From contig CM064425.1 of NCBI GenBank assembly GCA_032690845.1, forward strand, positions 35,924,240-35,988,239: a DNA stretch of 64,000 nt, given 5' to 3'. Origin of the DNA: Eleusine coracana subsp. coracana. Its lineage: Eukaryota; Streptophyta; Magnoliopsida; Poales; Poaceae. Positions 9,658 through 21,220 of this stretch are shown here, piece after piece. The notes under the pieces were generated by a model, which made no database searches, had not been told where the DNA came from, and saw only the letters and a program-made list of their open reading frames with translations. Both the position numbers and the translations under genes were made by a program. How positions within the stretch are numbered: the stretch's first letter is position 1; each line of letters starts with the position of its first letter.

Positions 9658-11181
9658 TGTTGGTCGTATCTATGCACCCACTTATATACCGCAAGAGGAC
9701 GGTGTACGATTGTAGCACTTTTTCCCTTGAATTGAGTATTCTAAGGTTTATCGAATCCACTAGGACCTTAGGAATTTATTAAACAAAGTTAACAGTAAAA
9801 GATCTAGTCAAGGCTACTGTCAAAGTCAGGTTGCATGAGGGGGAGACTGGACAGCGCAAAGGTGCGCTAGACAGTAAATCTGTCATTGCGCCGATCGGTG
9901 CAGGAGTCGAGCCGATCGGCACACTGGTGAAACTGAGGCAAAGTTGTTGCGCCGATCGGCGTAGGAGTTGAGCCGATCGGCACACCAGTGAATCTGAGCC
10001 AAAGTGTGCCAGATCTTGTAAACCTATGCTGTTAAGTGAGTAGCCAGATATCTACTAGTCAGATCATAACAAGAAAGTCTAATTGAGTAGCATCATAATG
10101 GGTAATTACATAGATCAATGAAAACCTATAATGAGTAAGACCACCCTGCTTTCCAAGCGGCTCCTGATTTATCGCTTCCGAGAGGAAACCCTTAATCGCG
10201 CGAGTATCTTACCCTACTCAACTATCCAAAAGTGCTGCGCAGGCTTAGTGCTGTCACCGCTAAACCACACTACTAGTATCATCAAGCAACCATAATCAAT
10301 ACAATGTCCGAATACTATCCTAATCACCACAATTAAGATAATATCTGCTTACTTAGCCTAGAACTAAGCAATTGGAATAAGCACATGCATGATTATAGAA
10401 TCAAGATAGACAAATCACCAAAACCATTATCAACATATTCAATCATCCTTGAGATACATAGGGTAAGATTCATCCCCGTCTGGATGGCCTACCTTGACGG
10501 ATCAACTCTTAACTCCAATGGTTCTTGAAACCCAACAAGAGATCTATTCTAACGGGGCAAGCCTCGGTGGCTCTAACTCACAGATCTGGTGTCCCTCTAT
10601 CGCCTCTCTCTCTCTCTCTCTCTCTCTGCGACGAGGGTTTACAAGTATTTATAGGGGTTCTACTCGAAAAGGACTCGGTTTCTAGCAACTAAGGCAGTTG
10701 CGACGATCAGCGCAAGCCGTATCTTCTTTGATTTCTTCCCCGAGTCGGTTCCTCTGTCTTCCACGGCTGCCATGTGGGCCTTTTCCTTCAAGATAAAGTC
10801 TTGTACTGCACGTTGAGATCTTGAAGTTCCATAAATCTTCTAGACAAATATCTTCAAGTGTGTTGCGCGGATAAACTTCCATAAACATGTGGAATGGGCC
10901 TCGTTCACTTCTGTGGGCCAAAACACCATTGCGCCAATCGGCTCATAGGCTGCGCCGATCGACACAGTGGGCTTCTTTAGTGCTTTTCGTCGGCTCTGGA
11001 CTCCTGTCCTCTCCATCATCGCATTAATCACCAATTTTACCTGTTTCTGCAATAAAGCTCCAAAACAACGCATATACAAATATATAGACAATATCACAGG
11101 TAAATGGCCTAAATTAGTATCAATTATGCTCTAATTGGGGTAATATTCACATATAAAAGGGTCACTTGGGAAGTGCCAACA
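9658..11181 (-). mobile_element. 5' LTR of element B, 1,524 bp
   Basis: On the minus strand the LTR runs from TGTTGGCAC to GACCAACA, next to the PBS. It contains a (TC)n run at 10603-10627. It also has a tandem duplication of about 62 bp (9888-10010) with four GCCGATCGGC palindromes, and more copies at 10926-10967. No coding sequence is supported inside. Confidence 0.85.
9888..10010. repeat. 62-bp tandem duplication carrying GCCGATCGGC palindromes
   Basis: Two diverged copies of about 62 bp each contain two palindromes (near 9888, 9911, 9950 and 9972). They lie in the LTR of B. The same motif recurs near 10940-10967 and in the gag spacer at 8030-8080. Confidence 0.75.
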
Positions 11182-11352
11182 CGCACCGAGAGTATGCAAC
11201 AAACTCTCTCGCAGCACGTCACCGAAACCCAACAATGGCAGAATTTCAGCGACAACCAATTCCACCAACTCACCGCGATGATGGCCCAGAACCAAAGCAA
11301 TTGGGACGCCTTCTTCCGCTCCCAAGGGTACGACCCGAACCAGCAAATGTGA
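11182..11352 (+). pseudogene. ORF2 3' end of A-family copy A0
   Basis: From 11187 the frame encodes ESMQQTLSQHV and ends FFRSQGYDPNQQM at the stop 11350-11352. This is homologous to the end of ORF2 in copy A (to 18329). The 5' part is separated by element B. The product is the C-terminus of the second protein of the A family; its function is unknown. Confidence 0.75.
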
Positions 11353-12777
11353 GCAAGAACAAGCTTGGGGGAGGACCCCCATCTCACGGTAACTTGTATC
11401 TTTCCCTTGTTTTCATTTTTGCATTAGAAAATCCAAAAATCCAAAAAAAATATAAAATCTGAAAATAAAAAAAAATGAGAAGATGATAAAAAGACCAAAA
11501 ATATTTTCTTTAGCTTTTTCATGCGCGGTACGAATGTGTATAGTTTTCCTATGTTGAAATGATGAATAATTGCTCTGTTTTATTCCTCTCTAACATTGGT
11601 TTACAACTTAGTACTCTCCCAAGAATTAAGTTTGTTGGCTAAAATTTTACCTTGAACTTGAAACTTGTGGGTAGCACATACATTCTCTAGTTCTAAGTTG
11701 TTAGGAGATATGATATAGTTAATCGGGCTGCTATGATCTTGCTCAAAGTAAAGCTTGAATTCCAGAGTTTTATTTTCCAAAATGATAAATTGATAAGTTC
11801 CTCAATAATGAAAATTCCTACCAAAGCCATATGTAGTGCTTATTTGAAAAACCTTATACATATGCTGCTTGTTTCATATTGAGCTTAGTCAAAATTGTTG
11901 TGACCCTAGTAAGACTCTTTTCATGCTTTCTTGATCAAGATCACATACACACATCCACCGCCATGAGCTATTCTTCTAAATTGGAAGATAGCAGCCACCA
12001 TATCCACCACCATGAGCTATTCTTTTACACCGGAAGAAAGCCACCACCACTTCCTTCCACCTGAAAGAAATACTCCATATGTTCATTGCAAAAATTCCTC
12101 TCTCAATTATCATTGCAAACTAGGAATATGGCTATGCAAAAACGAAATAAATGGATGCTCCAAAGAAGAGCAATCAAAAGATAGCCATGTCCTAGAAAAA
12201 TTCCAAAAGAGAGGAAAGAAATTCAAAAAGGAGTTATTCATTCCATCCATCATTCCACCATGTTTCCCACACACTTGCACGTCTTGATCAAAATTGTGTG
12301 AATTGATTTTTCTAGGATCCAGTCTTTTGACATAGCAATAGTATGTGAACAAGTATGCCTCAATTATCCCTACTTTGAGCTCCACATAAGCCTTATTAGA
12401 AGTAGGTGATTTTGGGCAACACTTTGCCTTGGTGAGGAATCATACAGTTTTACGCGATCCGAGTGAATCATTTGAGGAATTTGGTCTTTTTTGCAAAATC
12501 TATTGAAAACCTCTGCCCAAGATAGTGGAATAGAGAGCAAGTAATTAGTGCCCTACAATTGTTCTATCTCTCAACCACCCAAGACAATGAGGTGTTAAAA
12601 GCCCCATGATGATCAAGGTAAATGGGTGAGTACTGTGCCAACATATTTAATTCAAGGAAAAGTATCTTTGTTATGCACTTAGTATTATTGAGGAGTAGGA
12701 CATTGTAGCAACTCCTGATCAACAACTTCAGTTTTATCTTTGCTTTGGGACGACCAAAGGTTCAGCTTGGGGGAGTT
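11353..12777 (+). other. 3' untranslated interior of A0 with two PPT motifs
   Basis: This is noncoding and closely similar to 18330-19675. It starts with an AAGCTTGGGGGAGGA tract (11361-11375) and ends with the true PPT CAGCTTGGGGGAGTT directly before the LTR at 12778. Open frames here (for example 12012-12287) are not conserved in other copies, so I read them as chance. Confidence 0.75.
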
Positions 12778-14266
12778 TGTTGACGGCTGTTAAGTACCAT
12801 TTTCATCCGTCAACTATGCTCAAATAAAGGAGAACTTGACATTTCATACACGCATATTTGTTTACAATAATGTAATTCTATTTGTACTTGGGAATTATTT
12901 GCATGCAGGAGGAAATATGAAGAAAACACACCCAACAGGCAAAGAAACACACTTTTGACCAATGAGAGAGCGCCAACTGGACATCCCATGGATAGAAGGG
13001 CCCATTTTTAGTACCACACCGAAGAAACACACAAAACTACCTTGACATCTGGGATGAGGACCCACCTGGCAGCCACCCTGAGGAAGCACAACCCAGGAGG
13101 GCGTAGCCACAGGTCGACCGACCCCACCTAGGTCGGCCGATCCAGCATGCGGCCTTTCCTTCTGGGCTTGCACGTGGAGGGTCCTGGTTGATCCCTGTAG
13201 GCAGTTGGCAGGGATATTCTTGGCGGTTACTCCCCTTTTGCCTATCTATAGAGGCTATAAATAGGAGGGTATGGTTTTACACTCACACACACACCACAAG
13301 AAGAATTCCTTCTCTTGCTACTTAGTTGTTCTCAAGTCTTAGTGGAGTTAGGCTGAGTCTAGAGCTGTCTAGTTCTTCAAGTCTTCTCTTGGAGAAATTG
13401 GTATGACTCTTGTATCATTTCCCTTTTGTAAGATTTTGCTCTATTTAATAAATGTTTGGGTCATGAGTTTTGTGTTTGATATTGTGATCCATATATGTGA
13501 TAGTATAGCCCACTTGTGTGATAGTAGTTTATATTTATTATACTACTATTGTCATGCTTGTTATATACCGTCACTATAGTCTAATTTATATGACATAGTC
13601 TTTATGCTTAGGATTTATTGTTATGACATGACATGGGTTTGGTGATCATATTTATATGATAGCTCTGCTTCTTTAATATAACCATGGAGGAGTAGAGTGC
13701 TCTTTGATTATGCAAGTATGGTACTTGGATAATCGTTTTGCATCAATTATTCGTTAGTCTACCGGTTAGCTGAGGTAGGCGGCAGGTGGTGACAGCCCTG
13801 TCCGTCCTTTGAACTCCTCCGCGCTAGGCTAGTGCGTAGGCTCTTAGCAATAATCGCCTATGGATGTAGGGGTAGGTCCGTGCCTGAAGTGATGTTAATA
13901 ACTGTTGAACCTGAGTATAAGCGTGTATGAAAGTACTATAGGAGTAGCTCAGCTTAATTCTTTCTCCACTTGGCTTTATTTATTTATTTATATTTAAAAT
14001 AGAATCTTCTGTGTGTCACACTACCTCTTCATTATCCATTCCTTATCAATTCACAATGTAAATATGTGCATCAGTAAGCCTTCTTATTCATTACCTTCCT
14101 TTGGGATAAAGAAATACGATACCTTGAATACTTCCGGGTGAAATGCTACAACGGTATTTTCCGTGCGCTTGCGGATTTTACCTAACTGGCTGTAGGACAT
14201 ATTAATGAAGCATTCATGGTACCTTGCCAGCGATGATTTATTAGTATGGCTTAGCAAAAGTCAACA
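12778..14266 (+). mobile_element. LTR shared by A0 and A, 1,489 bp
   Basis: It begins TGTTGACGG after a PPT and ends GTCAACA eight bases before a PBS, with TGTTGAC/GTCAACA as perfect inverted ends. A TATA box (CTATAAATA) lies near 13255-13263. GGTCGACC/GGTCGGCC palindromes lie at 13111-13142. It has interior sequence on both sides. Confidence 0.88.
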
Positions 14267-14274
14267 AGCATTTC

Positions 14275-14292
14275 TGGCGTCGTTGCCAGGGA
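14275..14292 (+). other. Primer binding site of element A (tRNA-Asp type)
   Basis: TGGCGTCGTTGCCAGGGA matches the tRNA-Asp PBS at 16 of 18 bases and lies eight bases after the LTR end. Confidence 0.85.
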
Positions 14293-14408
14293 AGGCGTGT
14301 GATTAAGAAATTACTAATGTACATATTTATGTTACAATTATAAGGCCATCTCCTAAGTAGGCTAACCTTGATTTGTTTTCTACATTTTGTATCAAAATAG
14401 GGTAGTGT

Positions 14409-15744
14409 ATGACTGGTTTCGACTTGCCGACAAACTTCACCGAAGATCCAGAATCACTCTTGAGAAGGACACGAGCTAGGCTCACCCCTCCTCAAAAGCA
14501 ACCTCGGTCAAGCGAACCCGTCACTTCTGCACCACCAAGCTTTGAGCCGATGGCCCAAAAGACCCTCCGCGAGTTTCTGCTCCCTCTGCTGCCAATGTTC
14601 CTTTTGGTCCAGCTGGCAACATGGGAGATGCGAACTTTTAGATCAAGACGGATCTCATCACCATGGTGCAGGTCAGCCCATTCTATGGGAAGGCCAATGA
14701 GGATGCAAATGCTCATCTGCAACAATTCATGGAGATTTGCAACACTTTCAAGATGAAGGACGTCACCTCGATGCTGTTCGTCTTTGACTATTCCCGTTCT
14801 CTCTCCTTGGGAGGGCGAGAGAGTGGTTCTATGCGAACCTTGATGCTATAAACACTTGGGAAAAATGTTCTGCCGCGTTCCTCGTGAAGTTTTTCCTGTT
14901 GGGCAAAAACAATGCCCTCCGTGGAAAGATTTCGAGCTTCCAGCAGGAGTCGAAGGAGTCAATTCCTGAGGCATGGGAGAGGCTCCAAGAGTACAGTTTG
15001 GCATGCCCACACCATGGGATGGATGACTGGCTTATCATCCAGAACTTCTACAACGGGCTTACTCCGTCGACCCGTGATCACCTTGACGCTGCTGCTGGTG
15101 GAGCCTTCTTCTCGCTCACTGTGAGCAAGGCAAAGGAGCTGATTGAGAAAATGGTGTCCAACCAAGGTTGGAGTGAAGATCGCCTCCAACCACGTCCGCG
15201 GGGCATGCACTCTGTCAAGGACGTTGACATGCTTGCCGCTAAGATAGATCTCCTCATGAGGAAGATGGACGATCAAGCCAACGAAGAAGTACATGGGACT
15301 GCCCAAGCTGTGGACGCTCGCATGACGTGCGGGGTCTGTGGCAACACGGGCCACTCAGGAAATGACTGTCCTGAAACCTGTGAGGACGCAATGTACATGG
15401 GAAACAACAACAACAGATACCGTCCACAAGGAGGTCAGGGGTGGAATCAACAGCGCCCCAACTACCAAGGAGGTAACAATGGCAACTTTAACTCTGGTTA
15501 TAATCAGCCCTCCTTGAAAGATCTTGTTCTTGGTCAAGCTAGGATAAATGAGTATATTAGTGAAAAGCTTGCCACCAATGATAAGACTCTAGAAAGCATC
15601 CACACTAAAATTGAAGGCCTTTCTTCTGCTTTCAAGAACCAGGTAAGCTTTAATGAAATGCTTGAAACCCAATTAGCTCAGTTGGCTGCTGCTGTTCCTC
15701 CTGTAGAGTTGGAGAAAATCCCAGGGCATCCGAGACTCCCTTAG
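14409..15744 (+). pseudogene. Gag of element A
   Basis: The start MTGFDLPTNFTEDPES is shared with L. The frame shifts near 14575 and again near 14768, then is open from 14884. It contains the capsid segment (WLIIQNFYNGLTPSTRDHLDAA) and a CX2CX4HX4C zinc knuckle (CGVCGNTGHSGNDC). A QGG/N-rich stretch and a coiled tail follow. It ends early at 15744 by another frameshift just before the protease linker. The role is packaging of element RNA; this copy cannot make full gag. Confidence 0.85.
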
Positions 15745-15872
15745 AAAATGTTAATGCGATTACCACGAGGGGAGGTAAATACACTCGGGACCCGCCATAT
15801 CCTAACACTACAGGAAAGGAAAAGAAGAGCACACAAGTTGAGAAGCCGGCGAAAGAAAAGGAACAAGAGGCG

Positions 15873-16856
15873 ATGCCACTAAGGAAAATGGCTCCACATG
15901 AGTTCTATGACACGAACTTCATGCCGTTTCCTAAAAGAAAGAGGAAGCCAACCGTGGACGAGCAGTTCACACGCTTTGTTGAAGTAATCGAGAAGCTGCA
16001 CATCAACGTGCCCTTGCTGGATGCGATGCAAGTACCTATGTATGCTCTCTACCTCAAGGACCTCATCAGCAACAAGCGTTCGATGCCGACCACGGAGATT
16101 GTCAAGCTTACAGAAGGGTCTAGCGCTGCTATACTCAACTGGCTTCCCAAGAAGAAGAAAGATCCGGGCTGTCCCATGATCACCTGCTCGATCGGGACAC
16201 AGAACTTCGACCACGCCCTGTGTGATCTCAGGGTGAGCGTGAGCGTCATGCCAAAGTACGTCTTCGAGAGGCTGAACTATACAGCCTTATCCCCCACGCC
16301 GATGCAGCTCCAGCTGGCCGATTCCTCAGTCCGCTACCTGGTAGGAATTGCCGAAGATATTCCGGTGAAAATCCGGGATTGCTTCATTCCCGTTGATTTC
16401 GTGATACTCGACATGGATGTCGGTAAGGAAACACCGCTTATGTTTGGGCGGCCATTCCTCAGCACTGCGGATGCTCGCATTGATGTTGGAGCCAGAGAAA
16501 TCCATTTCTATATCAATGGCAAGGAGGAGAAGTTCGATTTTCGGCCATGGAAGGAGCAATGCAATATGATCCACATCAAATATGGGCCAAACCCGAACAA
16601 CATCAAGGAAGTCGAAGTCACGCCCCCAAAGAAGGACAGCCTCATAACGTTCATGAAGAACTTCCTCGAGAAGGAAAAAGTGTCACCACGACGGGTGACG
16701 GTGAAGAGGTCAGAGCCGCGTGCCAAGCCACAGGCTCCGAAGTCTGCAAAGCCGCCGACCACACCGACAAAGAAGACCAAGAATCTGTGGCGAGTGAAGC
16801 AAGAAGCATCATCCGTGTCCTCATCTCTAGGACCGGACGACACCACGTCGAGCTAA
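15873..16856 (+). pseudogene. Protease domain of element A, open but with altered active site
   Basis: The 327-codon frame starts MPLRKMAPHEFYD. It holds the linker HINVPLLDAMQVP and the retropepsin-like core with CDLRVSVSVMP, where the family has D-L-G-A-S. It also has VDFVILDMDVG and FGRPFLSTADARIDVG. A basic, proline/lysine-rich tail ends at the stop 16854-16856. The altered D-L-R-V motif predicts loss of proteolysis although the frame is open. Confidence 0.8.
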
Positions 16857-17204
16857 ACGCAGGAGAAAAGTCCCGCTCGTCGGACTTAATAGGGTGAGCC
16901 CTCGTCGAGAGGTTAAGTCGGTATTTATCCATATTTATTTTCTTCAATTCCATATTTTCTTTCCATCATGTTTAGATTCATTTTCAACTTTTGCATTTTG
17001 CATATCTGAATTTTTCAACCATCTTGCACATTGGAATTTTTCCAATCATATGCATATTTAAAAATATATATATAAAAATAGGTTTTTTGGATTTGTCTTT
17101 TTGAAAGAATTTTTTTTGAGCAATCTGAGCAAAATGGATGCACTGGCTAGATTCACTAGCCATTGGGGAACATCCTGGAAAAAGGAGGGAGCCAGGAGGG
17201 CCCA

Positions 17205-17345
17205 CTGGCAGGTCGGCCGACCTGACCAGGTCGTCTGACCCCCTGGTCCCACCTTTTTGTCCCTAGTTTTTTCCCAACGGCTCTATAGCCGTTGCTCTAT
17301 CCATTTCCTGCTGCCATTCTGGTGTTTGGGCTATAAAAACCGACT
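17205..17345 (+). promoter_or_regulatory. U3-like internal promoter block of element A
   Basis: A perfect 12-bp palindrome GGTCGGCCGACC lies at 17211-17222. A hairpin with stem CAACGGCT/AGCCGTTG and a 4-base loop lies at 17275-17294. A TATA box (CTATAAAAAC) is at 17331-17340. The order palindrome, TATA, then a leader repeats the layout of the element's own LTR. The block lies between the protease stop and ORF2 and recurs in K, L and, in variant form, M and P. Promoter activity is inferred. Confidence 0.55.
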
Positions 17346-17598
17346 AGGAGGAGGAGCTTCACCATTCCAAGCTCATTCTTCACTCTCCTCTTTTGCTCAC
17401 TTTGTTGCTCTTCAAGAATTCGTTTTCTTCACTTAGCTACTGCCCGAAAAACCCAAAAAAAATAGTTCCCCTCTGTTTTGTGTATTTTCAAGTTGATTGT
17501 GAGAATCAAAATCAAGTTCAAGAGGGTCCGAGTTTGTTTTCACTAACGATAACCCGAACGCAAGGTCGTTCTTGTTTTTGTTTGTTTTTGTGTGCAGC

Positions 17599-18329
17599 CA
17601 TGCTCAATCGAATCAAGCAAGCTGTCGGGGGGAAGAAGAGGAAGAGTTCTCGGGCAAGCATTTGCCGGATGCCCTCCGTCGAGCTTACCCCGGGTTCGGA
17701 ACATGGCGACTCCAAAGCTGAAATTCCGTAGGAAGAAACGCCGGCCATGCTCACCTCCGAGGAGCACCTCGACATCGTCGACAACCGTGAAGGACAAGCC
17801 ATCGAGCTCAAGACCGGCCGTTCGCCCATAACCGACATTTCAACCCATACTTCCTCGAGAAAATAGGGACAGTGTCTCCGAACCACCTACCTGACCACGG
17901 AGAAGCATGACGGTCACACCGGGGTTCCAGACCCCAATCGGAGGTACGGGTTGGGATCAGCCCCCACCACCAGACGAGGCCGAAGGATCATCATGGCAGG
18001 CTGGTGCATAGGGATATCAGCATGACTACCCCATGCACACATCATCAAGCTCGAGCGAAGCGCCATCCTTTGCTAACCAGTCATTCTCATCCCATGGGTT
18101 CCATGAACTCAATTTCGGGATGGACGAGTTAACAAGGCGGGTGGATGACATTGACTTGCGCAAGGAGAGTATGCAACAAACTCTCTCACAGAACATCACT
18201 GACACCCAATAATGGCAGAATTTTAGCGACAACCAATTCCGCCAACTCAACACGATGATGTCCCAGAACCAAAGCAATTGGGACGCCTTCTTCCGCTCCC
18301 AAGGGTACGACCCGAACCAGCAAATGTGA
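17599..18329 (+). pseudogene. ORF2 of element A, unknown function
   Basis: The start MLNRIKQAVGGKKRKSS follows a GTGTGCAG splice-acceptor-like sequence two bases upstream. Later parts (SEEHLDIV, EKHDGHTGVPDPNRR) match K and L. The copy has an early stop near 17731, further stops and a frameshift, and ends at NQQM (18327-18329). The position corresponds to that of the env-like or Athila ORF in related elements. I do not recognise a domain in this short version. Confidence 0.65.
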
Positions 18330-19675
18330 ACAAGAACAAGCTTGGGGGAGGACTCCCATCTCACGGTAACTTGTATTTTTCCCTTGTTTTCATTTTTGCA
18401 TTAGAAAATCCAAAAAACCCAAAAAAATATAAAATCTGAAAATCAAAAAAAAAATGAGAAGATGATAAAAAGACCAAAAATGAGTAGATGTTGAAATGAT
18501 GAATAGTTGCTCTGTTTTATTCCTCTCTAACATTGGTTTACAACTTAGTACTCTCTCAAGAATTAAGTTTGTTGGCTAAAATTTTACCTTGAACTTGAAA
18601 CTTGTGGGTAGCACATACATTCTCTAGTTCTAAGTTGTTGGGAGATATGATATAGTGAATAGGGCTGCTATGATCTTGCTCAAAGTAAAGCTTGAATTTC
18701 AGAGTTTTATTTTTTAAAATGATAAATTTATAAGTTCCTCAATGATGAAAATTCCTACCAAAGCCATATGTAGTGCTTATTTGAAAAACCTTATACATAT
18801 GCTGCTTGTTTCATATTGAGCTTAGTCAAAATTGTTGTGACCCTAGTAAGACTCTTTTCATGCTTTCTTGATCAAGATCACATACACACATCCACCGCCA
18901 TGAGCTATTCTTCTAAATTGGAAGATAGCAGCCACCATATCCACCACCATGAGCTATTCTTTTACACCGGAAGAAAGCCACCACCACTTCCATCCACCTG
19001 AAAGAAATACTCCACATGTTCATTGCAAAAATTCCTATCTCAATTACATTGCAAACTAGGAATATGGCTATGCAAAAAGAAAATAAATGGATGCTCCAAA
19101 GAAGAGCAATCAAAAGATAGCCATGTCCTAGAAAAATTTCAAAAGAGAGGAAAGAAATTCAAAAAGGAGTTAGTCATTCCATCCATCATTCCACCATGTT
19201 TCCCACACAATTGCATGTCTTGATCAAAATTGTGTGAATTGATTTTTCTAGGATCCGGTCTTTTGACATAGCAATAGTATGTGAACAAGTATACCTCAAT
19301 TATCCTTACCTTGAGCTCCACATAAGCCTTATTAGAAGTAGGTGATTTTGGGCAACACTTTGCCTTGGTGAGGAATCATACAGTTCTGCGCGATCCGAAT
19401 GAATCATTTGAGGAATTTGGTTTTTTTTGCAAAATCTATTGAAAACCTCCGGAGTAAGATAGTGGAATAGAGAGCAAGTAATTAGTGCCCTACAATTGTT
19501 CTATCTCTCAACCGCCCAAGACAATGAGGTGTTAAAAGCCTCATGATGATCAAGGAAAAGTATCTTTGTTATGCACTTAGTATTATTGAGGAGTAGGACA
19601 TTATAGCAACTCCTGATCAACAACTTAAGTTTTATCTTTGCTTCGGGACGAGCAAAGGTTCAGCTTGGGGGAGTT
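18330..19675 (+). other. 3' untranslated interior of A, with interior and terminal PPT
   Basis: It is noncoding and homologous to 11353-12777. A first purine tract AAGCTTGGGGGAGGA is at 18338-18352, just after the ORF2 stop. The terminal PPT CAGCTTGGGGGAGTT is at 19661-19675. AT-rich and homopolymer A runs lie between. Confidence 0.75.
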
Positions 19676-21220
19676 TGTTGATGGCTGTTAAGTACCATTT
19701 TCATCCGTCAACTATGCTCAAATAAAGGAGAACTTGGCATTTCATACACGCATATTTGTTTACAATAATGTAGTTCCGCTTGTACTTGGGAATTATTTGC
19801 ATGCAGGAGGAAATATGAAGGAAACACACCCAAAAGGCAAAGAAACACACTTTCAATGAAAGAGCGCCAACTGGACATCCCATGGATTGAAGGGCCCATT
19901 TTCAGTACCACACCGAAGAAACACACAAAACTACCCCGACATCTGGGATGAGGACCCACCTGATAGCCATCTTAAGGAAGCTCAACCCAGGAGGGCCTAG
20001 CCCTTGGTCGGCCGACCCAGGCATGCGGCCTTTCCTCCTGGGCTTGCACGTGGAGGCTCCTGGTTGATCCCTTAAGGCGGTCAGCAGGGATATTCTTGGC
20101 GGTTACTCCCCTTTGCTGACCTATAGAGGCTATAAACAGGAGGGTGTGGCTTTACACTCACGCACACACCACAAGAAGAATTCCTTCTCTTGATACTTAG
20201 TTGTTCTCAAGTCTTAGTGGAGTTAGGCTGAGTCTAGAGCTCTCTAGTTCTTCAAGTCTTCTCTTGGAGAAATTGGTATGGCTCTTGTATCATTTCCCTT
20301 TTGTACGACTTTGCTCTATTTAATAAATGTCATCTTTTCATATAGTTGTATTTGGGTCATGAGTTTCTTGTTTGATATTGTGATCCATATATGTGATAGT
20401 ATAGCCCACTTGTGTGATAGTAGTTTATATTTATTATACTACTATTGTCATGCTTGTTATATATCGTCACTATAGTCTAATTTATATGACATAGTCTTTA
20501 CGCTTAGGATTCATTGTTATGACATGACATGGGTTTGGTGATCATATTTATATGATAGCTCTGCTTCGTTAATATAACAATGGAGGAGTAGAGTGCTCTT
20601 TGATTATGCAAGTATGGTACTTGGATAATTGATTTACATCAATTATTCGTTAGTCTACCGGTTAGCTGAGGTAGGCGGCAGGTGGTGACAGCCCTGTCCG
20701 TCGTTTGAACTCCTCCATGCTAGGCTAGTGCGTAGGCTCTTGGCGGAAGTCGCCTGTGGATGCAGGGGTAGGCCCGTGCCTGAAGTGTTATATTAATAAC
20801 TGTTGAACCTGAGTATAAGCGTGTATGTGTATAGAACTTAGGCTATACAACTGTATATGAAAGTACTGTAGGAGTAGCTCAACTTAGTTCTTTCTCCACT
20901 TGGCTTTATTTGTTTATTTATATTTGAGATAGAATCTTCTATGTGTCACACTACCTCGTCATTATCCATTGCTTGCCTGCCTTGGTTATATGATCCTTAT
21001 CAATTTGCAATGTAAATATGTGCATAAGTAAGCCTTCTTATTCATTGCCTTCCTTTGGGATAAACAAATACGATACCCTGAATACTTTCGGGTGAAATGC
21101 TACAACGGTATTTTCCGTGCGCTTGCGGATTTTACCTAACTAGCTCTAGGACATATTAATAAAGCATTTATGGCACCTTATCAACGATGATTTATTAGAA
21201 AGACTTAGCAAAATTCAACA
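19676..21220 (+). mobile_element. 3' LTR of element A, 1,545 bp
   Basis: It starts TGTTGATGG after the PPT and ends TTCAACA. The palindrome GGTCGGCCGACC is at 20006-20017 and a TATA-like TATAAACA near 20131. It contains a duplication-like insert near 20828-20860 relative to the left LTR. Confidence 0.88.

Larger units (their letters stand above)
7329..11181 (-). mobile_element. Element B: Athila/Tat-like Ty3/gypsy element, 5' part
   Basis: On the minus strand the order is LTR (9658-11181), tRNA-Asp PBS (9626-9643), gag (8002-9539) and protease (7329-7982). The protease is cut at 7329 by the insertion of element C, so the rest of B lies left of the window. B inserted into the ORF2 3' end of the A-family copy A0. 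The five bases CGCAC at 11182-11186 are the likely TSD; its partner is not visible. Confidence 0.85.
12778..21220 (+). mobile_element. Element A: RT-less Athila-like LTR element, complete copy
   Basis: Two LTRs (12778-14266 and 19676-21220) enclose a 5.4-kb interior. The interior has a tRNA-Asp PBS, gag, protease, an internal promoter-like block and ORF2, but no RT, RNase H or integrase. The left LTR is also the 3' LTR of A0, so A0 and A form a tandem. The right end inserts into a D-family LTR, with AGCTC at 21221-21225 as the likely TSD. The lack of polymerase makes it non-autonomous, like the published TR-GAG class. Confidence 0.85.

Noticed and set aside
10603..10627. (TC)n run as a promoter element
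   Set aside because: A plain microsatellite in the LTR of B; no TATA or conserved spacing ties it to transcription.
12012..12385. Overlapping frames of 91 codons on both strands
   Set aside because: They lie in the 3' untranslated interior of A0; homologous places in A, K and L break the frames.
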